A stretch of 64,000 nucleotides of DNA from JAPPHA01 sp963662705. Its GTDB lineage: Bacteria; Pseudomonadota; Alphaproteobacteria; Rhodobacterales; Rhodobacteraceae. Location of the stretch: positions 434,001 through 498,000 of the forward strand of contig OY759767.1 of assembly GCA_963662705.2 (NCBI GenBank). Reading direction: 5' to 3'. This document shows, in pieces, positions 35,117-44,574 of the stretch; position 1 is the first letter of the stretch; each line of letters opens with the position of its first letter. The notes below the pieces were generated by a model. It was not told the origin of the DNA, did no database searches, and saw nothing but the letters and a program-made list of their open reading frames with translations. Both the position numbers and the translations under genes were made by a program.

Positions 35117-35132
35117 CCGGCACGTCGTGGGA

Positions 35133-35216
35133 GTGGCCCCCGGCTTCGTCCCTTCGACCAGGGGCCACCCTTGCGAACTCCGTCCCGGTGCCGTTCGGCA
35201 CCGGGACGTAGAGTTC
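35133..35216 (+). promoter_or_regulatory. Two strong hairpins between dctP and dctQ
   Basis: Hairpin 1: GTGGCCCC (35133-35140) pairs with GGGGCCAC (35161-35168). Hairpin 2: a perfect 12-bp stem CGTCCCGGTGCC (35181-35192) with GGCACCGGGACG (35197-35208) around a GTTC loop, extended by GAACTC/GAGTTC across a two-base bulge. No T-run follows. Such structures after a binding-protein gene usually stabilise its mRNA or partly attenuate the permease genes. Confidence 0.75.
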
Positions 35217-35230
35217 GATGCAGGCCAGCC

Positions 35231-35758
35231 ATGATCTTCTTGAAGCGGATCATCCAGCTCGAACATGCCATCATTTTTGCCTGCAGCGTCATCATCGCGT
35301 TCACGTTCTGCCTCGTCGTCCTGCTCCGCTACGGTTTCGAATCCGACCTTTTCGCATACGAGGAGTGGATCCTGACGATCGCGTTCCTGCTCTATTTCCT
35401 TGGCGGCGCGGCAGCGACTGCCGGAAACGCGCACATCAAGGCCGATATCGTTCTCGAACTCATCCGCTCGGAGAGATCACGCAACGGATTTCAGTGCATC
35501 GTGATGGTCCTGGAGACGATCATCGGTGCGTTCCTGACCTGGTACGCGGTGCTGATGGTTATGAACGAGTTCGTCCGCTGGCCGAACATACCGACGTCCC
35601 CTGTCTACAAGATTCCGTTGGCGGTGCCCCGGATCTTCATCCTGGTCGGTTTTTTCCTGATGACCGTCCATGCTGCGCTGCATGCAGTCAAATTCTACAG
35701 GTCCTATCGCGATGGTCACACCCGGGCTGTGCGCGAGATGCCGGTTAACGGGGAGTGA
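35231..35758 (+). CDS. dctQ: TRAP transporter small permease, DctQ family
   Basis: 175 residues from ATG 35231; the open frame begins earlier but that part lies in the hairpin region. Four membrane helices: FACSVIIAFTFCLVVLLRYG, EEWILTIAFLLYFLGGAAAT, GAFLTWYAVLMVMNEFVRWP, and AVPRIFILVGFFLMTVHAAL. The W-I-layout and GGAA---NAHIKADI segment are typical of DctQ. Confidence 0.9.
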   Translation: MIFLKRIIQLEHAIIFACSVIIAFTFCLVVLLRYGFESDLFAYEEWILTIAFLLYFLGGAAATAGNAHIKADIVLELIRSERSRNGFQCIVMVLETIIGAFLTWYAVLMVMNEFVRWPNIPTSPVYKIPLAVPRIFILVGFFLMTVHAALHAVKFYRSYRDGHTRAVREMPVNGE

Positions 35759-35762
35759 ACTC

Positions 35763-37055
35763 ATGGTGCTGCTGGCCGTATTCCTGATTCTTTGCATCGG
35801 CCTGATCATCGGGTTGCCGGTACCCTTCGCATTCGGTGCCGCACTGATCTATCTCGGCTACTTTGCCGACACGGAAGTCTCGACGTTCCTCTCCGGTGGC
35901 CATTGGCGCATGAATTCCATTGTTCTTCTGGCGATTCCCCTGTTCATCCTCGCCGGAAGCATCATGAACCGCGGCCGCATCGCGGAGCCGCTCGTGGATA
36001 TGGCTGCACTCATTTTCGGGCGAATCAAGGGCGGACTCTCGGCCTCCGCGGTGTTCGCGAGCGCCGTGTTCGGCTCGATTTCGGGCAGCGCGGCCGCGAC
36101 CCTGACCTGCATCGGCGGCGTCATGCTGCCCCGGCTGGAAAAAGCCAATTACCCGAAGGGTTTCAGCGCCGCCCTGATCTCGAACGCGGCGCCCCTGGGC
36201 CTCCTGATCCCGCCAAGCTCGATCCAGATCATCTATGCGTGGATCACGCGCCAGTCGGTGCTGAAGTGCTTCCTCGCGACCGTCGTGCCGGGGCTGGTCC
36301 TGATCACCCTCCTCATTGTCGTGAATTTCATCATGATGCATCGCCAGAAAGGCGTGGAAGTGGAACCTGAACCGGAAAACTTCGTTCGCGAAGTCAGAAA
36401 GCGCACGGTTTACGCCACACCCGCCCTCCTGATGCCGGTCATCATACTCGGCGGAATATACGGAGGGATTATGACCCCCACGGAATCAGCGGGAATTGCT
36501 GTCCTCTGTGCTCTCCCGATCGGCTTCCTGATTTACCGGGGACTCAACTGGAAATCCTTCAAGGATGCGGTCATCGAAGCATCGATTACGACCGGTGCCG
36601 TGATGGTCATGTTCTTCATGGTGATGATCGTGAGCCGGCTGCTCGTGTTCGAAGACATCCCCAGGCTCGCCCAGGAGTTCGTGTATTCCATATCGGAAAA
36701 CCCCATTGTCATCCTGCTGATGATCAACCTGCTGCTGGTCGCGATCGGCATGCTGATGGACGACGTGTCCGGCGTGCTGTTGTCCGCGCCTCTCCTGTTG
36801 CCGATGGTACAGGACATCGGCATCGACCCGATCCAGTTTGCCGCAATCATCGGCGTTAACCTGGGGATGGGCAACATCACCCCGCCAACGGCGCCATTGC
36901 TGTACCTCGGTGCCCGGGTCGGATCCACATCGGTCAACTCGATGCTCAAACCGACGATGATCATGATTCTGTTCGCGTGGATCCCGACGCTTCTCCTTGC
37001 CACCTTCGTTCCGTCACTGTCACTCTGGCTGCCGGAATTCGTCCTGGGTCGGTAA
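35763..37055 (+). CDS. dctM: TRAP transporter large permease, DctM family
   Basis: 430 residues from ATG 35763, four bases after the dctQ stop. DctM landmarks: LLAIPLFILAGSIMNRGRIA, KGGLSASAVFASAVFGSISG then SAAATLTCIGGVMLPRLEKA, NAAPLGLLIPPSSIQIIYAW, GIMTPTESAGIAVLCALPIG, and GVNLGMGNITPPTAPLLYLG. About twelve membrane segments; forms the sodium-coupled channel. Confidence 0.95.
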   Translation: MVLLAVFLILCIGLIIGLPVPFAFGAALIYLGYFADTEVSTFLSGGHWRMNSIVLLAIPLFILAGSIMNRGRIAEPLVDMAALIFGRIKGGLSASAVFASAVFGSISGSAAATLTCIGGVMLPRLEKANYPKGFSAALISNAAPLGLLIPPSSIQIIYAWITRQSVLKCFLATVVPGLVLITLLIVVNFIMMHRQKGVEVEPEPENFVREVRKRTVYATPALLMPVIILGGIYGGIMTPTESAGIAVLCALPIGFLIYRGLNWKSFKDAVIEASITTGAVMVMFFMVMIVSRLLVFEDIPRLAQEFVYSISENPIVILLMINLLLVAIGMLMDDVSGVLLSAPLLLPMVQDIGIDPIQFAAIIGVNLGMGNITPPTAPLLYLGARVGSTSVNSMLKPTMIMILFAWIPTLLLATFVPSLSLWLPEFVLGR

Positions 37056-37287
37056 CGCCGGTACCCGCGAGCGCGTGGCCCCGTCTAACGATTGCCCTGG
37101 ATCCCGGCGCCCACGGGGAAGCAGCCGGTCTCATGACGAAGTTTCTTGCCAGCCGCACCAAATGCCGCAATGTAGGGAATGAACCGAACCGGTCATGCCG
37201 GACGGATGTCGGGGATCCAGCTGCCGGCAACAGTATTCCGGCTCCGCCCGTCCCGCCGGTCGCATCCCGAATGCCGGGGGAGGACAA

Positions 37288-38478
37288 ATGACGCTTGAAT
37301 TTGCCGGCGATCTCGCGGCGCGGATCGAGGACCTGAAATCGAGGGGTCTTTACAAGCGCGAGCAGGTTATTGCCTCTCCACAGCAGGGCGAGATCATCCT
37401 TTCGGACGGGACTTCCTGCATCAATCTCTGCGCCAACAACTACCTGGGTCTCGCGAACCACCCTCAACTGGTCGAAGCGGCCCAGGCTGCGCTGGGGACT
37501 TACGGGTTTGGCATGTCCTCGGTCAGGTTCATCTGTGGCACCCAGCTTCCTCACAAGCAGCTCGAGGGATTCCTGAGCGAGTTCCTGGGCATGGAGGACA
37601 CCATCCTGTTCCCGAGCTGCTTCGATGCGAACGCGGGGCTGTTCGAGACCCTTCTCGGTGCGGAAGATGCCATTATCTCCGATGCGTTGAACCATGCATC
37701 GATCATCGACGGGATTCGGCTCTGCAAGGCACGGCGATTGCGCTACGCCAACAACGACATGGCCGGACTGCAGGCCAGGCTGGTCGAAGCCCGGGATGCA
37801 CGGTATCGCATGATCGCCACCGACGGCGTGTTTTCCATGGATGGCACCTTCGCCGATCTCAGGTCCATCTGCGACCTCGCCGGGGAGTACGGCGCGATGG
37901 TGATGGTCGATGACAGCCACGCCGTCGGCATCGCCGGCGGATCCGGTCGGGGGACGCCCGAGCACTGCGGCGTCTCCGGCCGCGTGGACATCCTGACCGG
38001 GACGCTGGGCAAGGCACTCGGCGGTGCGGCCGGCGGATACATCTCGGCCCGGTCGGAAATCGTCGAGTGGCTGCGCCAGCGGGCGCGTCCTTACCTTTTC
38101 TCAAACACTCTGGCACCGGTCATTGCCGGAACCAGCCTGCGTGCGCTCGAGCTTCTGGCAGACTCGACCGAACTTCGCGGCCGGCTGTGGCGTAACGCGA
38201 GGCATTTCCGCAAGGAGATGACGGCCCTCGGGTTCGAACTGCTCCCCGGCGACCACCCGATCGTGCCGGTGATGCTGCGCGATCCCACGCTTGCACAGGA
38301 ATTCGCCGACAGGGTCCGCGAAAAGGGCGTTCTGGTGGCTGCCTTTTCGTTCCCGGTCGTGCCGCGCGGCCAGGACCGCATCCGCACGCAGATGTCGGCC
38401 GCCCACGACATCGCGGACCTAGACCGTGCGATCGCCGCCTTTGGCGAGGTCGGACGTGCCCTGGGGGTGATCACGTAA
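37288..38478 (+). CDS. Kbl-like PLP enzyme, glycine C-acetyltransferase (2-amino-3-ketobutyrate CoA ligase) family
   Basis: 396 residues from ATG 37288 with GGGGGAGGA upstream. Alpha-oxoamine synthase features: CINLCANNYLGLANHPQLVE, FICGTQLPHKQLEGFLSEFL, FPSCFDANAGLFETLLGAED, DALNHASIIDGIRLCKARRL, MVMVDDSHAVGIAGGSGRGT, the PLP-Lys motif LTGTLGKALGGAAGGYISAR. Known Kbl splits 2-amino-3-oxobutyrate with CoA into glycine and acetyl-CoA. With the adjacent SDR in the role of a 3-hydroxy-amino-acid dehydrogenase the pair could degrade a threonine-like intermediate; close paralogues (8-amino-7-oxononanoate synthase) are less likely given the context. Confidence 0.85.
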   Translation: MTLEFAGDLAARIEDLKSRGLYKREQVIASPQQGEIILSDGTSCINLCANNYLGLANHPQLVEAAQAALGTYGFGMSSVRFICGTQLPHKQLEGFLSEFLGMEDTILFPSCFDANAGLFETLLGAEDAIISDALNHASIIDGIRLCKARRLRYANNDMAGLQARLVEARDARYRMIATDGVFSMDGTFADLRSICDLAGEYGAMVMVDDSHAVGIAGGSGRGTPEHCGVSGRVDILTGTLGKALGGAAGGYISARSEIVEWLRQRARPYLFSNTLAPVIAGTSLRALELLADSTELRGRLWRNARHFRKEMTALGFELLPGDHPIVPVMLRDPTLAQEFADRVREKGVLVAAFSFPVVPRGQDRIRTQMSAAHDIADLDRAIAAFGEVGRALGVIT

Positions 38479-38508
38479 TCTGCCGAACATGCAAGGAGGC
38501 GCAGCCCG

Positions 38509-39276
38509 ATGTTCACACTAGACGGACAGACTGCCATCGTCACCGGCGGCGCAAGCGGTATCGGGCTCGCAACCGCGCGGATGCTGGCCGGGATGGGCAC
38601 CAACGTGGTTATCGCCGATTGCAACGAGGAAGCGGGACACATGGCCGCGGATGGACTGGCAGAAGACGGAACCGGTTCGCTCTTCGTCAGGACAGACGTG
38701 TCTGACCCCGGCGATGCGAACGCGTTGGTGACGGCAGCGACCGACTGTTTCGGATCTCTCGAGATCCTCATGCATTTCGCCGGTGTCGGCATGGAGCGGC
38801 CTGCGCTTGACACGAGCATCGAGGACTGGAACTTCATCATTGCCGTGAATCTCACGGGCAGTTTCCTGGTCATGCGGGCAGCAGGGGCGGTCATGGTCGA
38901 GGCAGGGTACGGCCGGATTGTCTCGATGTCCTCGACTGCCGGCGAACGGGGCGGGACGGGTCGCGCTGCCTACGGCGCCTCCAAAGGCGGAGTTGCTGCA
39001 TTGACCCGTGTCATGGCATTGGAATGGGCCGGGTCAGGCGTGACGGTCAACACGCTCGCACCGGGTGCCACTGACACGGCGCTGGTGCAGAAAATGCATG
39101 ACGCGGAAACCCGCCGCGCCTATCTCCAGGGCATACCGATGGACAGGTACGGCGTCCCGGAAGAGATCGCGGCGGCGGCCGTCTACCTTGCGCTTCCCCA
39201 ATCGGGCTACATCACCGGCGTGACCCTTCCGGTGGACGGCGGATTCATGTCCAGTGGCGTGATCAAGCGCGGTTGA
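38509..39276 (+). CDS. Short-chain dehydrogenase/reductase
   Basis: 255 residues, classical SDR. Cofactor motif TAIVTGGASGIGLATARMLA, Asp after strand 2 (VVIADCNEEAGH) favouring NAD, catalytic Ser in GRIVSMSSTAGERGGTGRAA, Tyr-Lys in YGASKGGVAALTRVMALEWA, and C-terminal GYITGVTLPVDGGFM. Oxidises a secondary alcohol to a ketone. Last intact gene of the TRAP/Kbl cluster, with GGAGG 10 bases upstream of its ATG. Confidence 0.92.
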   Translation: MFTLDGQTAIVTGGASGIGLATARMLAGMGTNVVIADCNEEAGHMAADGLAEDGTGSLFVRTDVSDPGDANALVTAATDCFGSLEILMHFAGVGMERPALDTSIEDWNFIIAVNLTGSFLVMRAAGAVMVEAGYGRIVSMSSTAGERGGTGRAAYGASKGGVAALTRVMALEWAGSGVTVNTLAPGATDTALVQKMHDAETRRAYLQGIPMDRYGVPEEIAAAAVYLALPQSGYITGVTLPVDGGFMSSGVIKRG

Positions 39277-39969
39277 AATACCGGCGGCCGCCCCGCTTCT
39301 GTCGGCACGTGCATGTCAAACATCCACTTGGGATTCGAGTGTGTATCCGGCAACGGCGGTGTGTTCGCGACGACCATCTGCCGGGATGGCGTGCTTGGTG
39401 GACCGAATGTCTTTTCAATTCCGGGATCGGAACAGATTTCCAGGGTCGCTCGCCGGTCTGTTAGTGCGCTGCTGTTTCGAGGAAATGAGATTTTATCAAC
39501 GCCCCGTAATTGTTGCCGAAAATCAGCCCCATACAGTATTGCGCCGGTTCCGGCCAGCCGTCAGCATCACTCTTCACACCGCATTTGAATATCAGGATTC
39601 CCCCCACTTGCCGGCAGGCCTTGGCAATATATGCGCATCGTGCTGCCGGTAATGCACCTGATCGTTCTGTCTTCCGGCGACGTGATTTAGCAGGTTTCCT
39701 AACTGCCAGACAATGTCGCCACTGCGCCCGTAGCGGCCGCCCGTTGGAAGTTGCATTCCCTCCTGGCTCCCCAGGTGACGATGTTAGGCTGACGCAAATG
39801 GAAACGGACATGTTCATCAAGATGTTTTCGACAACTGGTCCAGATTGCTTGCTTGCCGAGAAAATGGGCGAAGCCCATCTCGTCTTCGCAGACACTGCCC
39901 TTAAACCTCATGACAGCCTGAGTGCAGATTGCTCGTGAATGTCCATTCCGATAAACTAGGATCGGTCAA
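39277..39969. other. Unassigned stretch at the start of the second decay zone
   Basis: An open frame 39313-39588 (plus) begins MSNIHLGFECVSGNGGVFAT and a minus frame 39461-39895 contains KSDADGWPEPAQYCMGLIFG; each looks protein-like for a short distance, but neither gives a family match. Probably gene scars. The neighbouring BrnT remnant and everything beyond it to 44.7 kb is damaged. Confidence 0.35.
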
Positions 39970-40314
39970 TTGGAATCCGACTTGAATAACGTCTTTTTCG
40001 TAATTGCGGAAACCCGATTCACAGGGGATGAGAACAAGAATCTTTCCAATCAGCTTGAGCACGAAGGCATTTCGTTTGCACTGGCCTTGCGGGTGTTCCG
40101 TGATCCGTTGCGCCTGACCCGACAGGACAGGATTGAAGACCATGAAGAACGCTGGCAGACCATCGGCGTTGTGCATGGCATCACGCTTCTCCTGGTGGCT
40201 AATGCGATCATCGAAGAAGACAAGGACGGGTAGCATTTGGAGACCATTGGGATCATCTCGGCCTGTAAGGCCAACAAGTCGGAAAGGAACCGCTATGAAG
40301 AAGAAAGAGGTTAG
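39970..40314 (+). pseudogene. brnT: BrnT toxin with in-frame TAG
   Basis: Segments ENKNLSNQLEHEGISFALAL, RVFRDPLRLTRQDRIEDHEE and RWQTIGVVHGITLLLVANAI are the BrnT core. TAG at 40231-40233 interrupts right after EEDKDG; the same frame then continues TIGIISACKANKSERNRYEE to a second stop at 40312-40314, which is the normal BrnT end. Truncation removes the conserved C-terminal RIISAR--...ER--YE segment. BrnT is a RelE-like ribonuclease toxin. Confidence 0.8.
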
Positions 40315-40603
40315 CTACACACCGCGGACTCTTTTCCGCCCCTGACCGAAGCGCAACGCCAGAATCTGGAACGGCTTGCAGCCATGCCTGGCGATCATAT
40401 CAATTATGTTGATATCCCCAAACTGACCGAAGAGCAGCTTGCCGAGTTCAAGCGGCCTGAACATTACAGACCTGTAAAAAAAGCAGATCACCGCTCGCGT
40501 GGATGCGGATGTACTGGCATGGCTCAAGGCTGGAGGAAAAGGTTACCAGTCACGCATGAATGCCATTCTGAGGAAGGCGATGCTTAAGGCGATTGAGCCA
40601 TGA
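40295..40603 (+). pseudogene. brnA: BrnA antitoxin, twice frameshifted
   Basis: Starts KKKEVSYTPRTLFRP, shifts to LTEAQRQNLERLAAMPGDHI then NYVDIPKLTEEQLAEFKRPE, and after the A7 run near 40478 shifts again to QITARVDADVLAWLKAGGKG then YQSRMNAILRKAMLKAIEP. This is the full BrnA ribbon-helix-helix antitoxin in three frames. Its ATG overlaps the end of brnT as in intact brnTA operons. Toxin and antitoxin have decayed together. Confidence 0.8.
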
Positions 40604-40667
40604 GCAGGGAAAGGGGGGCGAACAAACGGCAAGGATCGTTTGCGCCCCGGTTTTTTTGGCTCCTCAT

Positions 40668-40935
40668 GTCGTGTGGTATTTTCGCCGCGTTGGCTGGGTT
40701 TGAGAGCGAGGTCATACGGGAACGCAATTTGACGGGATCGCAGGCCGCCCGCACCCGTGGTCGCAATTATGGTCGGAAACTCGCCCTGATGAAGGCCCGG
40801 GTCCGAACGGTTCAGGCGGCTATGGCAGATTGCGACATGCCGGTTCCCGAATTGTGCAAAGAACTCGGCTTCCGTCCTGCAACTCTTTCTTCGACGATGG
40901 GGCCGGAAGACAGCCCTGGCCATGCCCGATCAGGG
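40668..40935 (+). pseudogene. Serine resolvase, C-terminal remnant
   Basis: Encodes GIFAALAGFESEVIRERNLT then GSQAARTRGRNYGRKLALMK, VQAAMADCDMPVPELCKELG and FRPATLSSTM. That is the E-helix (ALAEFER-LIRERT) and helix-turn-helix of Tn3-type resolvases. The catalytic N-terminal domain is absent. A complementary N-terminal scrap is at 9945-10135. Confidence 0.75.
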
Positions 40936-41065
40936 TTATCGACAGCACCCTGCAAACGCTACCCTCCCGATTGACCCGCAATATCCAGACCGCGCAGCGC
41001 ATCCTCCGGCTATCATCGGGGTCGGACTGGATTTCTGATTTTACACTTATCGATAACAGGCTGTC

Positions 41066-41227
41066 ATGAAAGACGTCCCCCTGCCAATCGTGGCACAACT
41101 TATTGACCACAGCCAGATGACAATGACCCTTCGCTACACCCGTTTCTGGGGCAGGGAAATGAAGGCGGCGGCAGAGAGGTTCGGGACTACGATCGCTGAA
41201 CGACTCGGTCATTCCTCCGTATCGTGA
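41066..41227 (+). pseudogene. Tyrosine recombinase/integrase, C-terminal remnant
   Basis: MKDVPLPIVAQLIDHSQMTM then TLRYTRFWGREMKAAAERFG corresponds to the last catalytic block of phage integrases (V-L--LGH-S--MT-RYAH), retaining the His and the nucleophile Tyr region. The rest of the gene is missing. Confidence 0.65.
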
Positions 41228-41331
41228 ATTCGCCCCCCGAAGTTCGAATTCTCCACCTGTTTGTCCTTGCGGAAGTCGGCGAATTCCGGGAATCATCACC
41301 GCGGTCGCCGACAAAGCCGCCAGAAGAGAAC

Positions 41332-42347
41332 ATGAACGTAAGCCTGGAAATCATCGAAGACGCCGCCTACTTCTGCTATCCTCCGGAGTACGATACGTGC
41401 GTGGAGGAGTTCGACCGACTTCTCGACGAACGCGAATCAGGCCGGGTGGGCGAGAAACGCTACATCGACAGATTAAAGGATCTCGCCAAACGATATCCGT
41501 GGTTTATCGATGCGCACGCACATATCGGCAACGTGTTGCTGTACAACGGCAGGACGAAACAGCCCTTGATGCATACCGGAAGGGCTTCTCGCTCGGCGAA
41601 GCGGCCATCCCCACAGGGTACAGCGGCCTGATCGAGTGGCAACCGCTCGAAAACCGGCCGTTTTTTCGTGCCGCGCACGGTATCGTTCTGTGTCATTTGC
41701 GGCTCCGCCACTGGAACGAGGCCATCGACCTGATGAAGGCAATGGACCTTTGGAATCCGAGGGACAACCAGGGGATACGTTATCTGCTCGGGTCGGCCTT
41801 TCTGCGAGCCGGCAGAAAGGAAGAGGCGCGCATGCACCTGAAGGAGTTCCGGGGCGAAGAGCCGTCATTGCGGTATGAACTTGGGCTCCTGCAACTGATC
41901 GAGGGAGAATACCGGGCGGCGGCAACAAGCCTGCGGCACGGTTTCATTGAAAACGGCTATATCGCGGAGATAATCTGCGGAACGCCTGACCCGCTGCCGA
42001 TTGCGATGTGGCACGGCACAAGCTGGGCAGGGCCGGAATTTGCAATAGACTACATCGATTTGTTCGGCGGCCTGTGGGACAAAACGCCCGGGGCCGTGGA
42101 ATTCGTGCGCTGGCTCAACACCCACCCCGAAGTCATGGCGGAGCGTGCGGCCTTTCTGGCATGCGCCGAGGAACTGCTCTGGGAGCGGGACTCCGAGAGA
42201 CGCAGGAGCATTGGCGACAAACAGGCGATACTTGCATGTGCCATTGACGGGAAACTGTCGGACAGGATCGTGGTGAAGCGCACCAATCAGGTTGGCATTG
42301 AGGCATGGCCCTGGCTGCACGCGGCCTCGTGCCGACTATCCAACTGA
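41332..42347 (+). pseudogene. Tetratricopeptide/ST7-like protein with one-base deletion
   Basis: ATG 41332 after AGAAGAG. Frame 1 gives DAAYFCYPPEYDTCVEEFDR, LAKRYPWFIDAHAHIGNVLL and YNGR; near 41550 one base is missing, and frame 2 continues DETALDAYRKGFSLGEAAIP, ENRPFFRAAHGIVLCHLRLR, HWNEAIDLMKAMDLWNPRDN and QGIRYLLGSAFLRAGRKEEA. Restoring one G (ggcagg to ggcaggg) rebuilds a single protein of about 338 residues with helical TPR-like repeats. Function unknown. Otherwise well preserved, so the mutation may be recent. Confidence 0.75.
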
Positions 42348-42596
42348 ATGCGCGGTCGGCTTGTCTTCGGTGACCCCTGGGTGGCTGCCAAAACCTTCAT
42401 GGGATTGCTGCCGGGTGACATGCAGGTCCGTCGCCTGCTCGGAGTCGTCGACATCCGCGATGCGGAAGATTTCGAGACCCGGGCGAGACGTGCTGACGTC
42501 AAGTTCCTGGGAGCCTGGCCCCGGAAGTCGTGGGTGGCTTTAAGTCATGGTGCTCTACCGGGTATCGGAACCGATTTGGAACGCATCATGGCTTGA
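42348..42596 (+). other. Uncertain 82-codon open frame
   Basis: MRGRLVFGDPWVAAKTFMGL then LPGDMQVRRLLGVVDIRDAE, starting right after the TPR gene stop. No ribosome-binding site beyond the overlap region and no family recognised. Could be a scar or a small gene. Confidence 0.25.
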
Positions 42597-42638
42597 ACCG
42601 ATTCCACCCAAGTGAACTGTAAACGCCCGCACGATTGA

Positions 42639-42960
42639 TCAATGGCGTTCGGCGAATGCCGAATGATCATGAGGCCGGGGACCGTTGTCCGCGAAGTACC
42701 TCTCCGCCCTGACAATCTGCCCGTTCCGCACCACAAAGAAGGACACCGCGAAAAAGAGGAATCGCCGTCGCTGATCTCCGTCACCGTCATTTCGGTATCG
42801 GCGTAATCGTCGATTCGCCGGATCGTGCAACGCCAGGCACCTGGATAGTTCTCGTTGAGAGCGATGAAGTTCCCGGGGCCGCCGATGCGTTCTCGGGTGT
42901 TCGGCAAATGTGCCTCAAGTTCCTCGGACAGCAGGGGAAAGGCGTCCCGGAATCGCCGTT
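42639..42960 (-). pseudogene. NTF2/SnoaL-like protein, frameshifted and N-terminally truncated
   Basis: Frame 1: RFRDAFPLLSEELEAHLPNT, GGPGNFIALNENYPGAWRCT, DDYADTEMTVTEISDGDSS; frame 2 after a slip near 42765: FFAVSFFVVRNGQIVRAERY then FADNGPRPHDHSAFAERH. These are the successive strands of a SnoaL-like (nuclear transport factor 2 fold) domain. No start region is present. Confidence 0.65.
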
Positions 42961-42969
42961 GGTCGAAGT

Positions 42970-43950
42970 GGCAGCAAGGCTTCGGCCACGTCCGCCGGCG
43001 GAACAACATGCCCGGATCCTGGCGAAATATGTACGAACCGGGCGAGGTCCCGATTCCAGTCGGAACGCTTGCGCCCGAGGAACAGGTCCGCATACAGACC
43101 GAACGGGTTAAAACCGACTGCAATGGCAACAAGAAGTCTGCGCTCAGGTCGCGCTGCGCTAACGGGGCCAGGGAGCAGCTGGAGCCAGAGACCGAGGAAG
43201 AACAGCGCATCTTCATCGCCGAATTCTACGCGATGATTTCGAGTATCGATGACAGCGTCGGTCGCATCCTCGACGACCTTGACCGCCTCGGTATCACCGA
43301 CGATACCAAGGTCGTGTTTTTCTCCGACCACTGTGACATGCCGGGTGAACACGTTTACGACTGCGGTTGCAAACCGCAAGGCTACCGCGCCGCGATGCAG
43401 GTACCGCTCCTGATCCGCTACCTGGGCCGCGTTGCGGCGGGACGACGCACGAGTGAGATGATCGACGTAGGCGTCGATATGCCGGTCACCCTGATCGATC
43501 TCGTCGGCGCCGCGCCTTTCATGAGGCAAACGGTCGGGGCTTCCTGTCCGTTCAGGACGGAGGTGACGATCACCGTGACATGATCCACTACCAGACCTTC
43601 CGCATGAACGATGGCATTTGGAGCGAATTCACACCGGCCCCGGAACGCGGTATCAGGACCAGGGAGTGGCTCCATTTCCGCCAGCCGAACCGTCGCAAAT
43701 TCCTCTTTGACCAGAAGGCCGACCCACATGAACTCGAAAATCTTGCCGACAGTCCCGTGCACGATTCCCTGATGGATTCATTCGATGCGCTGATCGCCGC
43801 CCACGTGGATGCCACCGTGGATGACTGGGACATGGCGGCAAGTTTTCCGCCGCCCGATTTCGTCACCCATGAAGCCGCCAGGGATCACCTTGAGAATGGC
43901 GTGATTCCGGTTTGGCGCGATTTTTCGGAGATCGCGGTTGTAAAAACGAA
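42970..43950 (+). pseudogene. Sulfatase-family remnant lacking the catalytic N-terminus
   Basis: Segments: MYEPGEVPIPVGTLAPEEQ, AEFYAMISSIDDSVGRILDD, TDDTKVVFFSDHCDMPGEHV (metal-binding SDH-D region, normally SDHGD), QVPLLIRYLGRVAAGRRTSE, and in a second frame REWLHFRQPNRRKFLFDQKA then DPHELENLADSPVHD. The C/S-x-P-x-R formylglycine motif of the N-terminal half is absent, so the product would be inactive. It runs into an ISKra4 transposase remnant. Confidence 0.8.
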
Positions 43951-44560
43951 TCACGCGGCGAGCGCCGCCAGGGCATGATTTTCGTTTACCGGTGCGGGCG
44001 GCTTCCATTGCTGCCAACTCCTGGAAAGCGTGGACCATGCCCGGTTGAAGCGACCGGACTTGAGCAGTGCCCGGAATGTCAGGACGCCCTGGCCGCCGTC
44101 ACGCCCCCAGCGCTGGCCGGACCTCATCAGCCGCTGGGTCACGAGCATGCGATTCCCGCTTTCCACCGCGCCCGAACGGATCGGGTAGCCCGCATCGGCG
44201 ACTTCACTGTAGGCCATGCGTTTTCGATTGTTCCGAATGAAATTCAGCTCCCGGTCAATGTCAGCGCAGCCCTTTCCCTTCCGTTTCAGATAGCGGAGTG
44301 CGTCGATCACCTTGCCGACCCCCTTGGGATCGTGGCGAAGGACGTGGCGCCATTTCTCGAACCAGGCCGTGCCTTCCGCACTGTCCGGACCGAAGGCGGC
44401 GTCGGCCGCGGCCTTCAAATGCTGAGTTAAGTGCCAGAAATCTATTAGCATGACATCGGGGCAGAGCGTGTCCTGAAATGTGCAGTTGTCACCCAGCCCT
44501 CCGACACCGAGAATTGCAGGTACATGCGCATCGAAGACGTCGGCGGCCGATCGTGGAATC
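43951..44560 (-). pseudogene. ISKra4-family transposase, C-terminal fragment
   Basis: Minus-strand frame: DVFDAHVPAILGVGGLGDNC, DVMLIDFWHLTQHLKAAADA, WFEKWRHVLRHDPKGVGKVI, NRKRMAYSEVADAGYPIRSG then AVESGNRMLVTQRLMRSGQR and GGQGVLTFRALLKSGRFNRA. The order (D-WH--EHL, FRKNR-RM-Y, G-PIGSG-VE, LV--R-KRSG-RW) matches ISKra4 transposases. N-terminal half missing. Confidence 0.75.
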
Positions 44561-44574
44561 GGGTCCGATGCTCG

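Noticed and set aside
34058..35434. 458-codon minus-strand open frame
   Set aside because: Antisense to dctP and the hairpin region; dctP has a signal peptide and family motifs.
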